Source: Platanthera guangdongensis
Taxonomy: Eukaryota; Streptophyta; Magnoliopsida; Asparagales; Orchidaceae
Direction: 5' to 3'
DNA: 64,000 bases
Assembly: GCA_039583875.1 (NCBI GenBank)
Contig: CM077150.1
Location: 184,826,375-184,890,374, forward strand
The position numbers were made by a program, and so were the translations under genes. Under the pieces are notes generated by a model. It was not told where the DNA came from, searched no databases, and was given only the letters and a program-made list of their open reading frames with translations. This document shows, piece by piece, positions 1 through 10,269 of the stretch; positions within the stretch are counted from its first letter, which is position 1, and each line of letters begins with the position of its first letter.

Positions 1-1
1 T

Positions 2-168
2 TTGGATGAGGTCATCAGACTACATGGTGTGCCAGTGTGTATTGTGTAAGATTGGGATTCCAGATATATCACTCATTTTTGGCGAAGCTTGCAGGGTGCT
101 TTGGACACAGACCTTAGGTATTCTATCACTTATCATTCGCAGAATAATGGTCAGATAGAGAGTGTGAA
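2..168 (+). pseudogene. Ty3/gypsy integrase core fragment (element J)
   Basis: Frame 2 reads as the middle of a gypsy integrase catalytic core: a RLHGVP segment, a degenerate DWDSRY block where the family has SDRDSRF, then HFWRSLQGAL and a YHSQNNGQIES block where the family has FHPQTDGQSER. An in-frame TAA sits just before the DWDSRY block. The fragment runs off the left edge and stops at about 168, where minus-strand gag sequence of another element begins. It lies on the opposite strand to that gag, so the two are not parts of one intact element. Only a relic; family assignment within Ty3/gypsy is not possible from this length. Confidence 0.75.
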
Positions 169-550
169 ATCCCCTCCTCTATTTCAATTGCCATCAATAC
201 TCTCTTGACAGGTGAAAGCCAGTCCTCCGCCGGTGTTGGGGATCTTGCACCCATAAATGTAGGATGACTAAAACTCATAAAATTCTTCAGTTGCTTGTTT
301 TTCAACCAAAGCCTCAACAGGAACTTGCCTAATAGCTATAGGCTTAGCCACACCAACTTGGTCTGGGGCCATAGTAGGATGCACTGGCCCAGTCAGTTGT
401 GCATTTATCATAGCAAACACTGCCTCAGCAACTAAGCGTATCGTTTCCGCAGAAGGGGGGGGGGAGGTGGGGTGTGGTGCGCACATCAGTTGGTGCCGTA
501 CTCTCTAGATAATGTTGGGGTTCAGACTGCCCCGCACCACTTCAAGTCAC
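169..550 (-). pseudogene. Gag N-terminal remnant of gypsy element H
   Basis: Read on the minus strand from 550, the protein follows the gag of elements C and G: a PPSAETIRLVAEAVFAMINAQ block, then a block ending FYEF, a frameshift near 270-300, and then HPTFMGARSPTPAEDWLS with the conserved AEDWL of the capsid domain. The frame opens with GTG directly after a TAG stop, as in C and G, and has a TGA two codons later. Gag breaks off near 169, so everything downstream (rest of gag, pol) is missing here. This is the 5' end of the element whose leader and LTR lie at 54039-54682. Confidence 0.8.
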
Positions 551-739
551 CTATAAGTATAAAATACACAATTCAGTGACTACTTACAAAGCAAACAATG
601 ACCAATAAGAACGCCCAGGTTCCTAAAATATTTGTATTTTCATTCTTAAGTGGACATTCTTGAGTTCATTTTTTGTTATAATGGTAAGCACATACACGTG
701 CTTGCCACCCCTCAAAATATTTCGACCATAAATTCATAT
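551..739 (-). other. 5' leader of gypsy element H (gag-proximal part)
   Basis: On the minus strand this stretch resembles the leader of element C at 36480-36655, including a GAGGGGTGG block and a segment matching AATGTCCACTTA. It is untranslated leader between primer site and gag. Copia element A interrupts it at 739/740, and the primer-site-proximal remainder resumes at 54039. Confidence 0.7.
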
Positions 740-1464
740 TATTAGAGCTTGAGGAGACCGGGTAGACTTATGTCTAACCACAATGATCTACCTATCTCAA
801 CAACCTAGCGTTTTGGTCCAGCAGTCTCGTAGAGAACCTCAGCTTGTGGTCAGGTGGACAACAATAGTGGCGGTCTGAGGGTTAGGCACAGGAGCGGTCT
901 GGAGGTTAGCCACAGAGGTCTGAAGGAAGCCGTAACTGTCTGGCAGAAAGCTGCAGAAGCGGGCTGTCAGTTAGGCATAGTGGTCTGAATAAAGCTGCAG
1001 TAGTCTGGAAGAGAGCCGCAATAGTAGTCTGTCGGTTAGCCGCGGCTGTCTGGATAAAGCCGCAATTGTTTGGTTGAAGCCGCAGTAGTGGGCAGATGGT
1101 TAACCATAATTGCAGTCCGGTGGCAACCGACGATTGCAATCCGATAGCTTGCAGCAGCTGCGGTCTGGTGGGTAGGCATAACTGCGGTCTGATGGCAACC
1201 CGCAGTTGTGGACTGGCTGCCTGTACCAGCAGTCTTCCCTGGTAGATAAGAGACTTTCCTAGTTGCCGATTGGTGTTTTATTATTTGTTGTATAGTGGGC
1301 GGTTTGACCATATCAAATCGTGTAGAACGCCCGACTTGTATTTAGTCCCACATCGGTTATTATATTATCTCATCTTCCCCGATTTCTATAAATAAAGGGG
1401 CATACCTATGTATTGATTACTTTTTTGGAGCAATAAAATTTTTCTTTATTTAGCTCTTTTTACA
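740..1464 (+). repeat. 5' LTR of copia element A
   Basis: About 725 bases, matching 53313-54038. The left terminus reads TATTAGAGCTTG where the 3' LTR reads TGTTGGAGCTTG, so the canonical TG is mutated; the right end is TTTTTACA followed by the primer site. A degenerate minisatellite built on a (G)CGGTCTG core fills roughly 850-1215. A TATAAATA box-like sequence lies near 1387. The two LTRs differ by many substitutions, so the insertion is not recent. Confidence 0.88.
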
Positions 1465-1476
1465 GGGTATCAGAGC
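1465..1476 (+). other. Primer binding site of element A
   Basis: GGGTATCAGAGC directly follows the 5' LTR. It fits the TGGTATCAGAGC site complementary to the 3' end of plant initiator methionine tRNA, with one change at the second position. It sets the LTR boundary. Confidence 0.85.
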
Positions 1477-1691
1477 TATTAAGTCCTTTGCTCTAATTCA
1501 TGCGGCTTCTTGTCTATCCGACCAGGTTCTCTTCTCAGTTGCGGGCTCCATATTTTGGTCGCGGCATCTTTCCTGCCGCTGGTGTGTTGACACCGAGACT
1601 GTGTTGTCTCTCCTCTTGTTCGAGCGGCTTGTTTGCTCTGTTTGTTCGCGGGCTTTGTTTTGTGAAACCGTGCGGTTTCTCTCTAATTTTT
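1477..1691 (+). other. Untranslated leader of element A
   Basis: Between the primer site and the gag ATG at 1692. Pyrimidine-rich near its 3' end. The frame of gag is open through part of this leader, but the ATG at 1692 gives the usual copia gag start, so the upstream extension is not counted as coding. Confidence 0.6.
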
Positions 1692-2428
1692 ATGGACACT
1701 CCTTCTTCTTCTACTCTCTCTATTCCTCCTTCTCTTTCTACTTCCTCTTTCTCTGCTTCTAGTAATTTAGGGACTGCTTTGAAGCTCACAGGTCCAAATT
1801 ACCCTGACTGGAGTGTATCTTTCATTTTTCTCTTGCGTTCTCAGCACAAATGTCATCATTTGACTGATGACCCTCCTCTTTCTGGATCTATTTATTTTGA
1901 TGATTGGATGCTTCTATTTCATTGTTGCGGACTTGTTTGGCTAACAGTTTATCTGACGAGTGCCTTCGTATCATCCGACATGATCCGACGGTCAAGGTTG
2001 CCTGTAATCATCTTGCCGCCTTGTATTACAGGGGAGCCCAGACTTCGTGTATCTATACTCTGTACGCCGATCTTTTCGCTCAACTAGTCATGACTCCTTC
2101 TTCTGCCTATCAGGAAGTTCAGACTCTTGGTGCTGAACTTCTTTAACATCACCCTTTTTCTACGGATCTGGATGAGTAACACCGACATTTTTAGGAGCTT
2201 CTGGTTGTTTGCTATCTGCTTCATCTGCCAGAATCCTATGATATGATCCGCCAGTAAATTCTTGGAGAGGCTGATACTCCGACTCTATATGCTACTACTG
2301 CTAGGATATCTATTGTTACTACTCTTCTTCAATGTCCTTTGCTCTCCTCTCCATCTCTGTCTCCTGATCTTGTAGCTCTTCCAGCTCGTCATGACATCTC
2401 TACCGGTTGTGGTGGTCGTACTGGTGGT
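1692..2428 (+). pseudogene. Gag of copia element A, N-terminal piece
   Basis: The ATG at 1692 opens a Ser/Thr-rich leader (MDTPSSSTLS) followed by LTGPNYPDWSVSFIFLLRSQ, the N-terminal domain of copia gag. A frameshift near 1900 moves the match to another frame (LLRTCLANSLSDECLRIIRHDP) and further stops follow. The match runs up to a Gly/Arg stretch at about 2400-2428, where element I is inserted; the protein resumes at 7818 in the same Gly/Arg-rich stretch. Non-functional. Confidence 0.8.
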
Positions 2429-4017
2429 TGATGGGTATTTTATAGTTTTAAAAATAATTTCAAACTATTATCCTGAATTAGGCAAGTGTACCTATCAAAA
2501 TATAGTATAAAAAATTATCGTATTTAGACTCGGGGCCTGCTGAGTACTTCTACTCACACACATTAATATTATTTTATTAGATAATAAAAAGAGTGAAATT
2601 AAACTATAGCTAAAAATAAACTAAAAGATAACACTTGAACTAGACTCACTTTGAATTAAAATAGACTTTTATGAAATGACATAAGTACAACCTCCTAATC
2701 ATTTACTTCGATCGTGGGGGTTCCTAAAGTACAAAAGCATCTCTCTCGAACTCATGCTTTTGACTAACCTTAGGTTGATCGATTAAGACCCCTCGGCCAG
2801 TCAAAACCCCTAAGCTTTCTTTAAGCGGTGAACCCCACTATTGCATTTGACTCCAATCCGGAAGATTTATGTCGTCCTCTCTTGAGGAGTGCATGCAACT
2901 CCTTTTATCTTTGAGCGATCTACTCGTATCCACAACCTCTCGGTCATTTAAGATACAGATCTAAGATCGAAGAACATATCCGCAAAAATATGAATTCGAC
3001 AAAAAATAATTCAAAGATAAATCAAAGTAGAAATAAAGAGAGTTTGATAAAGAAAAGAAGTTTATTTAATTTTAAAGTTAGTCAAGATCAAGTGCTAATG
3101 GAAATTAGGTACTTGACATGATAAAGAAGCTACATAAAAAGATAAAGAAAAACAACATAATTGCTAGAGGAAGAAGTGCTTGAATTAAACTAGATGCAAA
3201 CCTAAACTATGAAATTGAAATTACATAAAATAAGTGCAAGAAAATTATTGAAAATTAGCTAACATTCTACTCCTATATGACTCCTAGCTACCCCTAGATC
3301 ATTCTAAGCTCCTGGCTCAATCTGGAATTTATAGGAAAATTTCTGGAAGGTCACGCCCCTAGGTCACGCCCGTGACTAGGGGCGTGTCAAGTGTGAAACT
3401 GTCCTCTTAAAAGCATAGGAACGTTGGGAGAAAACCTCCAAAATTCGTCGTTTTGGGGGTCACGCCCCTAGGCCACGCCCGTGACCTAGGGCATGTCAAG
3501 TTTGTTACTGGAAATAGAGGGAATGAAAAACGACAGGAGTTAATCTGGCATTGCCGAAGAGGTCACTCCCCAAGGTCACGCCCGTGACCTAGGGCATGTA
3601 AGCTTGAAACTGTTGAATCCGAAACTGCCTTGATGATGCGCGACACGTCGGGATGTCATGCCATGGAGGCATGCCCGTGACTATGGGGTCACGCCCGTGA
3701 CTTCGGCGTGTAACTTTAATCTGATGTGGAAATGACTTCTGGAGCTCCTTTATTGGTCACGATGGTGACCTGACGGTCACGCCCGTGACCTGACGGTCAC
3801 ATCCGTGACCGGGGCGTGTAAATTGTGATTTTTCTAGAAATGTTCAGCTTCTTCTCCTGATCAGCCCTGTTAGCTTCAATTTGTTATTTGCAGCCCAGAT
3901 TGATCTGAAATAAGAAAATAAGGTAATTAATAACAAATATTAATAAAAACTAAATAAAACATGACTATGTTATAAATAAAAACTATTTTAAAATCACTAT
4001 AATAATAGACTTATCAA
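2429..4017 (-). repeat. 3' LTR of element I
   Basis: About 1589 bases, the complete LTR copy, with TG and CA termini on both strands. The segment 3350-3830 carries an array of self-complementary GTCACG-CC-CGTGAC type motifs, for example CACGCCCGTG at 3365-3374, many followed by GGGGCGTGT. The other copy at 6350-7817 matches it closely, including the array (7170-7620). Confidence 0.85.
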
Positions 4018-5323
4018 ATATCTCAATACTTTAGCTTTTGTTATTTCAGAGAAAAACTATAAGAAGTACTTATAAGAAAATACTATAATTTTTAAATAAA
4101 CTAGAAGTTTATAAAATCAAAAGAAAGTTAAAAAATAAATTTTAGAGATTTAGTATTAAGTCCTAAGATATGAAATAAAAAATGTGAAGAGCGAAATATT
4201 TAGCAAAATTTTCTCAAATAAATTAATTAGTGTTCAAAATTTAGTAATTAGCAAACAAAGTTAGATTAAGAATTATTAACACTTTTAACTAAAAAAAGAC
4301 TTAAAGAAAAAATTCAAGCTACTACTTATGCTCTCTTAGTATTTTAATTTACATCTAATTTTTTTTAGGTTTTGGGAACAAGGAAATTGAAGAGGTTTTT
4401 AATTAGTGGTGATGATTTTTTTTCTCTCTTCAAATAAAAAAAAACAAGAGTTAAATTGAGAGTAATGAATTTTATACTCCTTATTCCCATGACATATGAT
4501 CTAATAAAAAATGCATATGTGTACCAGGGGATAATAAATTTTATCCTCTTATCCCCGTGACATATGATCTAACAAGAACATAAAAATAACAAAGGAAGGG
4601 CTACACCAATTTTTAGATTAAATTAAAATTGCTAAAGAGCAACTATAGTAAATTAAAATTTCCTAGGAATCTTTAAACATAAGTGAATATAATTGAAATC
4701 TAAAGATTATATATTAGACTAAGCACTATAAAATTGAAACTAATTAGAATTAAGAGAAAAAAGGCTAAAGAAATTATTCTAAACAAATTTAATTCATAAA
4801 GTATTTCTTAAAATCAAATAACCTAAAAATTAAATTAAACTAACAATGATGAAATAAAAGATTAGAAAATCAAAAATTATAAAATTCTTATAAATAAACT
4901 CAAAATAAATTTCTAAATATCACAAAAAATTAAGTAGGGGTTTATTATTATTTTTATTTTTTTTACAGATATAAATACTAAAAACATAAATTACAATCCT
5001 AATTTTTTGTAAATATTTTTTCATTTAAAAAAATAATAAAGAACATTCCACCCCCATACTAAAAAATAAACATTGTCCCCAATGTTTATATGCTAAGTAA
5101 GTGGGGAAAAGAAAAAGTAATAAAAAAATAAAATGTAAGGATAAGCAAGGGGTGTCTGCCATGAGCGCTTTTCTTTTTTCCGTCTTTAAGCTAGACGGTT
5201 CGGGTTAAGAAAAAGGAAAACAGAAGTGAAATGAACGGGAAACTCCCTTAATTCTCACTTTGGCATGGATGCCAAAGTTGCTCACCCGACATCTCCTCTG
5301 CTTTCTTCTTGATATTTATTCTT
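4018..5323 (-). other. Element I, 3' untranslated region
   Basis: Very A/T-rich sequence with no credible coding frame. Three features are conserved with element B when read on the minus strand: a GCGCTC motif near 5150-5173 after the coding part, the palindrome ACATTG-GGGA-CAATGT at 5070-5085 followed by AGTATGGGGGTG, and a polypurine-like end just before the LTR at 4018. The polypurine tract is degenerate (AGTATTGAG where B has AGTATAGGGG). Confidence 0.65.
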
Positions 5324-6330
5324 TTAATGGTCGGCTTGATAATGTAAATTTAAATCACCTATCCATACCTGAGGTGATTTGAATCTTTGTAGAGAGGCGG
5401 AAAATGGATCATGGAAATTGTTTAATTGCAGCGGCTCCTCTTCTGTATGAAATTTGTTAGTAAAAGAAAAATCAAAACGAAGCACGCTAGAAAAATCTTT
5501 GTAAGGAGGAGGTTCTTGCGAAGTTATATGATTAAGCTCCGAATGTTTATTTTCTAAAATAAAATCATTATCTAAAAATTCATTTAAAGAAATATTATCG
5601 GCCTCGTTATTGTCATGAATTTCAATTTCTAAATATTTATTTGGGATACTTGAAAATTCATGAAAATAAGAGTCGGGTGTAGTAGGAGAAGAAACATGTT
5701 TTTCTTCTAATTCACCCGGTGTGCCCATAATATTAATAATTTTTGGATATAATAATTCGTCTTCCTCTTCCAAATAAGACACTAAGGGGGCACATGTAGA
5801 TTCATGTTCCTCCATAGGTGAAATATTCGAAGTGGGAGAAGAATTATTAGAAAAAGTTTTAATATATTCTTGATATAATAATTCCTCCTCCTCTTTGGAA
5901 TAAGCCACTAAGGGGGCACATTCATGTTCAATCCTAGGTGAAATATTCGGAGAGAGGAAAGAATCATTAGAACAAGTAATAAGTTTTTCTAAATTTTGGG
6001 GTGGATCAACTATGAATTGTGTAAAATCCCCAAAATTAGAAGAAGAGGGGTGTAGTGTGATCAAAGAAGAACAAAAATTAGGATCTAAATAGTTATTCTC
6101 ATAACTCGGGAATCCTTCCGATTGATCTTGCGAACACGAAAGACCAAAATTCGAGGTAGAAGAAAAATTATTTAAATCAAAATATTTATTCTCGTTAAAA
6201 TTCGAAAACTTATTTTCACGAAAATTAGAAGAATTGGAAAAATTATTTTCATGAAAATTAGAGAAAGAGTTATCATAAAAGTGCGAATAGTTATTATCAA
6301 AATTATTTTCATATGAAAGATTTTTATAAT
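5324..6330 (-). pseudogene. Unrecognised Asn/Glu-rich frame in element I
   Basis: Open on the minus strand from about 6330 to a stop at 5324, with no ATG at its start. The first part is strongly Asn/Phe-rich with short repeats of the kind NFHENNFSNSSNFREN. The rest has two related blocks, EHECAPLVAYSKEEEELLYQ and STCAPLVSYLEEEDELLYP, an internal duplication of about 45 residues. It ends SLQRFKSPQVWIGDLNLHYQ. I recognise no catalytic motif. By position it is the last coding stretch before the conserved 3' motifs, so it may be the tail of a polyprotein or an accessory frame; deletion has removed what came before. Confidence 0.45.
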
Positions 6331-6349
6331 AATGATAATAATAACAATA

Positions 6350-7817
6350 AACTCGGGGCCTGTTGAGTACTTCTACTCACACACATTAATATTATTTTAT
6401 CGGATAATAAAAAGTGTGAAATTAAACTATAGCTAAAAAATAAACAAAAAGAAAGCACTTGAACTAGACTAACTTTGAATTAAAATAGACTTTCATGAAA
6501 TGATACAAGTAAAACCTCCTAATCACTTACTTCGAACATGGGGGTTCCTAAAGTACAAAAGCATCTCTATCAAGCTCATTCTTTTGTCTAACCTTAGGTT
6601 GATCGATTAAGACCCCACGGCTAGTCTAAACCCCTAAGCTTGCTTTAAGCGGTGAACCCCACTATTGGATTTGACTCCAATCCAAAAGATTCATGTCATC
6701 CTCTCTCGAGGTGTGCATGCAACTCCTTTTATCTTTAAGCGATCTACTCGTATCCGCAACCTCTCGGTCATTTAAGATACAGATCTAAGATTGAAGAACA
6801 TATCCGCGAAATATGAATTTGACACAAAATAATTCAAAGATAAATCAAAGTAGAAATAACGAGAGTTTGATAAAGAAAAGAAGTTTATTTAATTTCAAAG
6901 TTTGTCATGATCAAGTGCTAATGGAAATTAGGTACTTGACATGATAAAGAAGCTACATAAAAAGATAAAGAAAATAACATAATTGCTAGAGGAAAAAGTG
7001 CTTGAATTAAACTAGATGCAAACCTAAACTATGAAATTGAAATTACATAAAAGAAGTGCAAGTAAACTACTGAAAATTGGCTAACAATCTACTCCTAGAT
7101 GACTCTTAGCTACCCCTAGATCATTCTCAGCTCATGGCTCGATCTGGAATTTATAGGAAAATTTCTGGAAGGTCACGCCCCAAGGTCACGCACGTGACTT
7201 GGGGGCGTGTCAGATGCGGAACCTTCCTCTTAAATGCCCGAGAATGTTGGGAGAAAACTGCCAAAATTCATCGTTCTACGGGTCACTCCCCTAGGTCACA
7301 CCCGGGACCTAGGGCGTGTCAAGTCTGTTACTGGAAATGGCGGGAAGGAAAAATGGCGGGAGTTAATCTGGCATTGTTGAAGAGGTCACGCCCCTAGGTC
7401 ACGCCCATTACCTAGGGCGTGTAAGCTTGAAACTGCCTTGATGATGCGTGGCACACCTAGATGTCACGCCTTGGAGGCACGTCCGTGAATATGAGGTCAC
7501 GCTCGTGACCTCGGCGTGTAACTTTAATCCGACGTGTTAATGACTTCTGGAGCACCTTTATGGGTCACGCCCATGGGTCACGCCCGTGACTTGGCTGTCA
7601 CGCCCTTGACCGGGGCGTGTAAATTGTGATTTTTCCAGAAATGTTCAACTTCTTCTCCTGATCAGCCCTGTTAGCTTCAATTTGTTGTCTGCATCCCAAA
7701 TTGACCAGAAATAAGAAACTAAAGTAATTAATAACAAATTTTATTAAAAACTAAATGAAACATAACTATTTTATAAATAAAAACTATATTAAAATCACTA
7801 TAATAATAGACTTATCA
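6350..7817 (-). repeat. Truncated 5' LTR of element I
   Basis: Matches 2521-4017 from ACTCGGGGCCTG to the CTTATCA terminus, but lacks the last ~90 bases present in the other LTR (2429-2520), and no primer site follows. The junction near 6345-6350 therefore marks an internal deletion that took the LTR end, the primer site and the gag/pol region. The GTGGT duplication just outside shows the deletion came after insertion. Confidence 0.8.
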
Positions 7818-8564
7818 GTGGTCGTGGTGGTGGATGTGGTTACTCCAAGCATCTTTGCTCTCATTGTAGCCGACTTGGCCACTTGGTTGATCGGTGTTGG
7901 ACCAAGCATCCTCATATTTGTCCAACATCAGTTGATTCCTCCAAGCCATCCACATCTTCTCTTGCTACTTCTACAACTGCTCAGTTGGGTACTACGGGTA
8001 CGCGGCTTATTGCTTCTGGTGCAACAAATCATAAGACCGACAATTCTCGCCTTTTCTATGCTCTTAACAAGAGCAACCAGTTACCTCTAGTTATTTTTGT
8101 CTATGGTTCACCTTCTCCGGTTTGTGGGTCTGGCACTGTACATATTACTCACACTCTTCAGTTGCAGGACACCCTTTATGTCCCGAATTTTCCATGCAAC
8201 CTTCTTTTTGTTACTGTTCTTTGTAAACAGTTGCATTGTGAAGCTATTTTTACAGTCTCTACTTGTGCTTTTTAGATTCCTCATTCCAAGGATGTGATTG
8301 CTACTGGGACTAAGAGCGGCGGCTTGTTCTACCTTGATACCGCTTCTGCTTTTTCTATCTCTTATTCTGTGCTTTAGTGGCATCTTCGTCTTGGGCATCC
8401 TCCTCCTCGGATTCTTTATCATCTTTTGCCAGATTTATCTTGCGGTGATTCTACTCTGGATTGTGAAGCTTGTTAGTTTGGAGAGCATCACCGATCTTCT
8501 TTTCCTGCTAAGCAAGGCCGCAGTTCTTCTCGCCCCTTTGATTTAGTTCATTCTGATGTTTGGG
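7818..8564 (+). pseudogene. Copia element A: zinc knuckle, protease, integrase start
   Basis: The frame resumes with a Gly/Arg stretch and a CCHC zinc knuckle (CSHCSRLGHLVDRC, about 7853-7900). Protease follows; its active site reads ASGATNH at about 8010-8030 where the family has DSGAT, so the catalytic Asp is replaced by Ala. After a stop near 8275 comes the pre-integrase domain (WHLRLGHPPPRIL near 8380, then CEAC near 8465) and the first residues of the integrase core (FDLVHSDVW), ending at 8564 where element D begins. Confidence 0.8.
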
Positions 8565-10103
8565 TGAAAGATAGGGGATAGATCTAATATACTCTAGAGG
8601 GGGGTGAATAGAGTAATTTAAAATCTTTTGGCTATTTTTATAATTAATCAGAGAAATTAGTGATATTAGTAGTAGTATAAAATGAAATAGAAACTAGGCT
8701 AAACTACACAATCACAGCACAATAAAACAAAGAAGAATGAACACACAGACAACACAAGAATTTATAGTGGTTTCCCAAATCTGGGTAATCCACTCTTCTA
8801 CCACCCTGGTAGGAATCCACTAACAGGTTTTTGATCAGGTGACTTCCACCACATGTTTTTGCTCAGGTGCCCTGTCACCACAAGATCTATTTGCAGGGAG
8901 ATCTAACAACCCTTTAGGATTTTGATCAGGTGCCCAAAAACCAACAAAAACTTTTGAAGGGAGTTAATAAACCATTTATACAGGATATTAAGAAGGTGAT
9001 GTTGTCTTCTCTTTCTCTAAACAATAGAGAAGACTTTAGTGGATTGTTGGTGTCAAAGCTCCCCCTGAGATGTTGAAATGTTCAAGAAGACTGGAGCTTT
9101 GCTCAGAGTGTAGGTCTTCAACCTTGACTTGTTGAAATTCATGAACTTGTAGACTGATATAGGAGTGTTGTCTTTGAGTATTCCTGGAGTAGAAGTTGAA
9201 GATGACACTTGATATATGTTTGATGTTCTTCTTCAATATTCTATAAGATCAAGGGGAAAACAACTTGTTTTTCTGTATAGAGAAGGAGCAGAGTTCTTCT
9301 ATGTATTGTTCTATGTTGGTGTATCTCCTCTGCTTGTTCTTCTTATACTCATTAGCAATCAAAAACAAATCTCTCTTTTATATCCTGCTGTCTAATTCTG
9401 CTTTTGAATTTTGAATTATAAGCATTAATTGCTGATTAGATTTTGGAAATTGAAACGGCTAGAATATAGTCTTTAATGAGTTTCCCCAACCATCCCAGTA
9501 AAATAAGCAAATAATTAACTCTGATGAAATCCATAATTAATGCTGCCATGAATGACTATTTTCTTGAGAATATGAACATTAATTACTCAGAGAATTACTG
9601 CCGAAGAATATAATGAATTAGGGACAGAAATATGGTAAACATATCATTCTGAGTTCGTCGACCTCTGGGCAGATTTCGTCGACCGGAGTTCCAAGTTCGT
9701 CAAGCTGAGAGATCATATTCGTCAACCTGAGCTCAGCGAACCTCAATCTAGAAATATCTTGCTAATTCTGAGCTCCAAGTTCATCAATCAGAGAATCTGT
9801 CTTAAGGAAGAAATCATCGACCTGAGCTCAAATATCATCGAGCTCAACTCAGAGAAAGAACTCTGAGTTCGTCGATCTACGATCGATGAGTCGAGCTGAG
9901 TTCAAAGAACTTCGAACTAATAATCTAAACTCTGAATTCTTCTAAATCTCGAGTCTCTTGAAGTCCACTGTAGGCTGGTCCATGAAATTGATTCTAATGA
10001 CTAGCTTAAACTCTAGGACTGACAAACTTGACCCTGGCTATACAAGGTGGGTCAAACATCCTAATAGTAAACCTTAGCCCAAATCCAAACTATGGATCCA
10101 ACA
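8565..10103 (-). repeat. 3' LTR of element D
   Basis: About 1539 bases; read on the minus strand it starts TGTTGGATCC and ends CTATCTTTCA. The first part (plus strand) matches the truncated copy at 32247-32399. It contains a GGTTTCCCAAATCTGGGTAATCC-like stretch near 8770, three copies of a TTTTGMTCAGGTG motif (8826, 8858 and 8919), and between about 9650 and 9910 a run of GTTCGTCGA motifs, two of them facing each other. Confidence 0.85.
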
Positions 10104-10118
10104 ATCTCCCCCTATTTG
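10104..10118 (-). other. Polypurine tract of element D
   Basis: CAAATAGGGGGAGAT on the minus strand, immediately before the TG of the 3' LTR; the plus-strand primer of reverse transcription. Typical of SIRE-like copia elements. Confidence 0.8.
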
Positions 10119-10269
10119 GGTGAGGTCACTAAACAAAATATAAAATACAATATAATTATAAAGCAAAATAATAGATATCTGGCAGAGAATAAAAATCTAG
10201 CAGATATATACAACAGATGCTTTATGATGAATTAACATAAATAGTTCAGAAAATATACTTATCAAAAAG

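Larger units (their letters stand above)
2429..7817 (-). mobile_element. Internally deleted gypsy-type LTR element I (minus strand)
   Basis: The element starts TGATGGG and ends CTTATCA and is flanked by a perfect 5-base duplication GTGGT (2424-2428 and 7818-7822). The ~1.5 kb direct repeats at 2429-4017 and 6350-7817 are its LTRs. Orientation is minus: next to the 2429-4017 LTR lies a stretch matching the 3' end of element B (AACAAAAGCTAAAGTATTGAG against AACAAAAGCTTAAGTATAGGG), and an ACATTGGGGACAATGT motif and a GCGCT-type motif sit upstream as in B. It is therefore a relative of the Athila/Tat group. No protease, RT or integrase remains. Confidence 0.85.

Noticed and set aside
1500..1691. 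Upstream extension of the copia gag frame
   Set aside because: The frame is open but lies in the leader; the ATG at 1692 gives the usual gag start.
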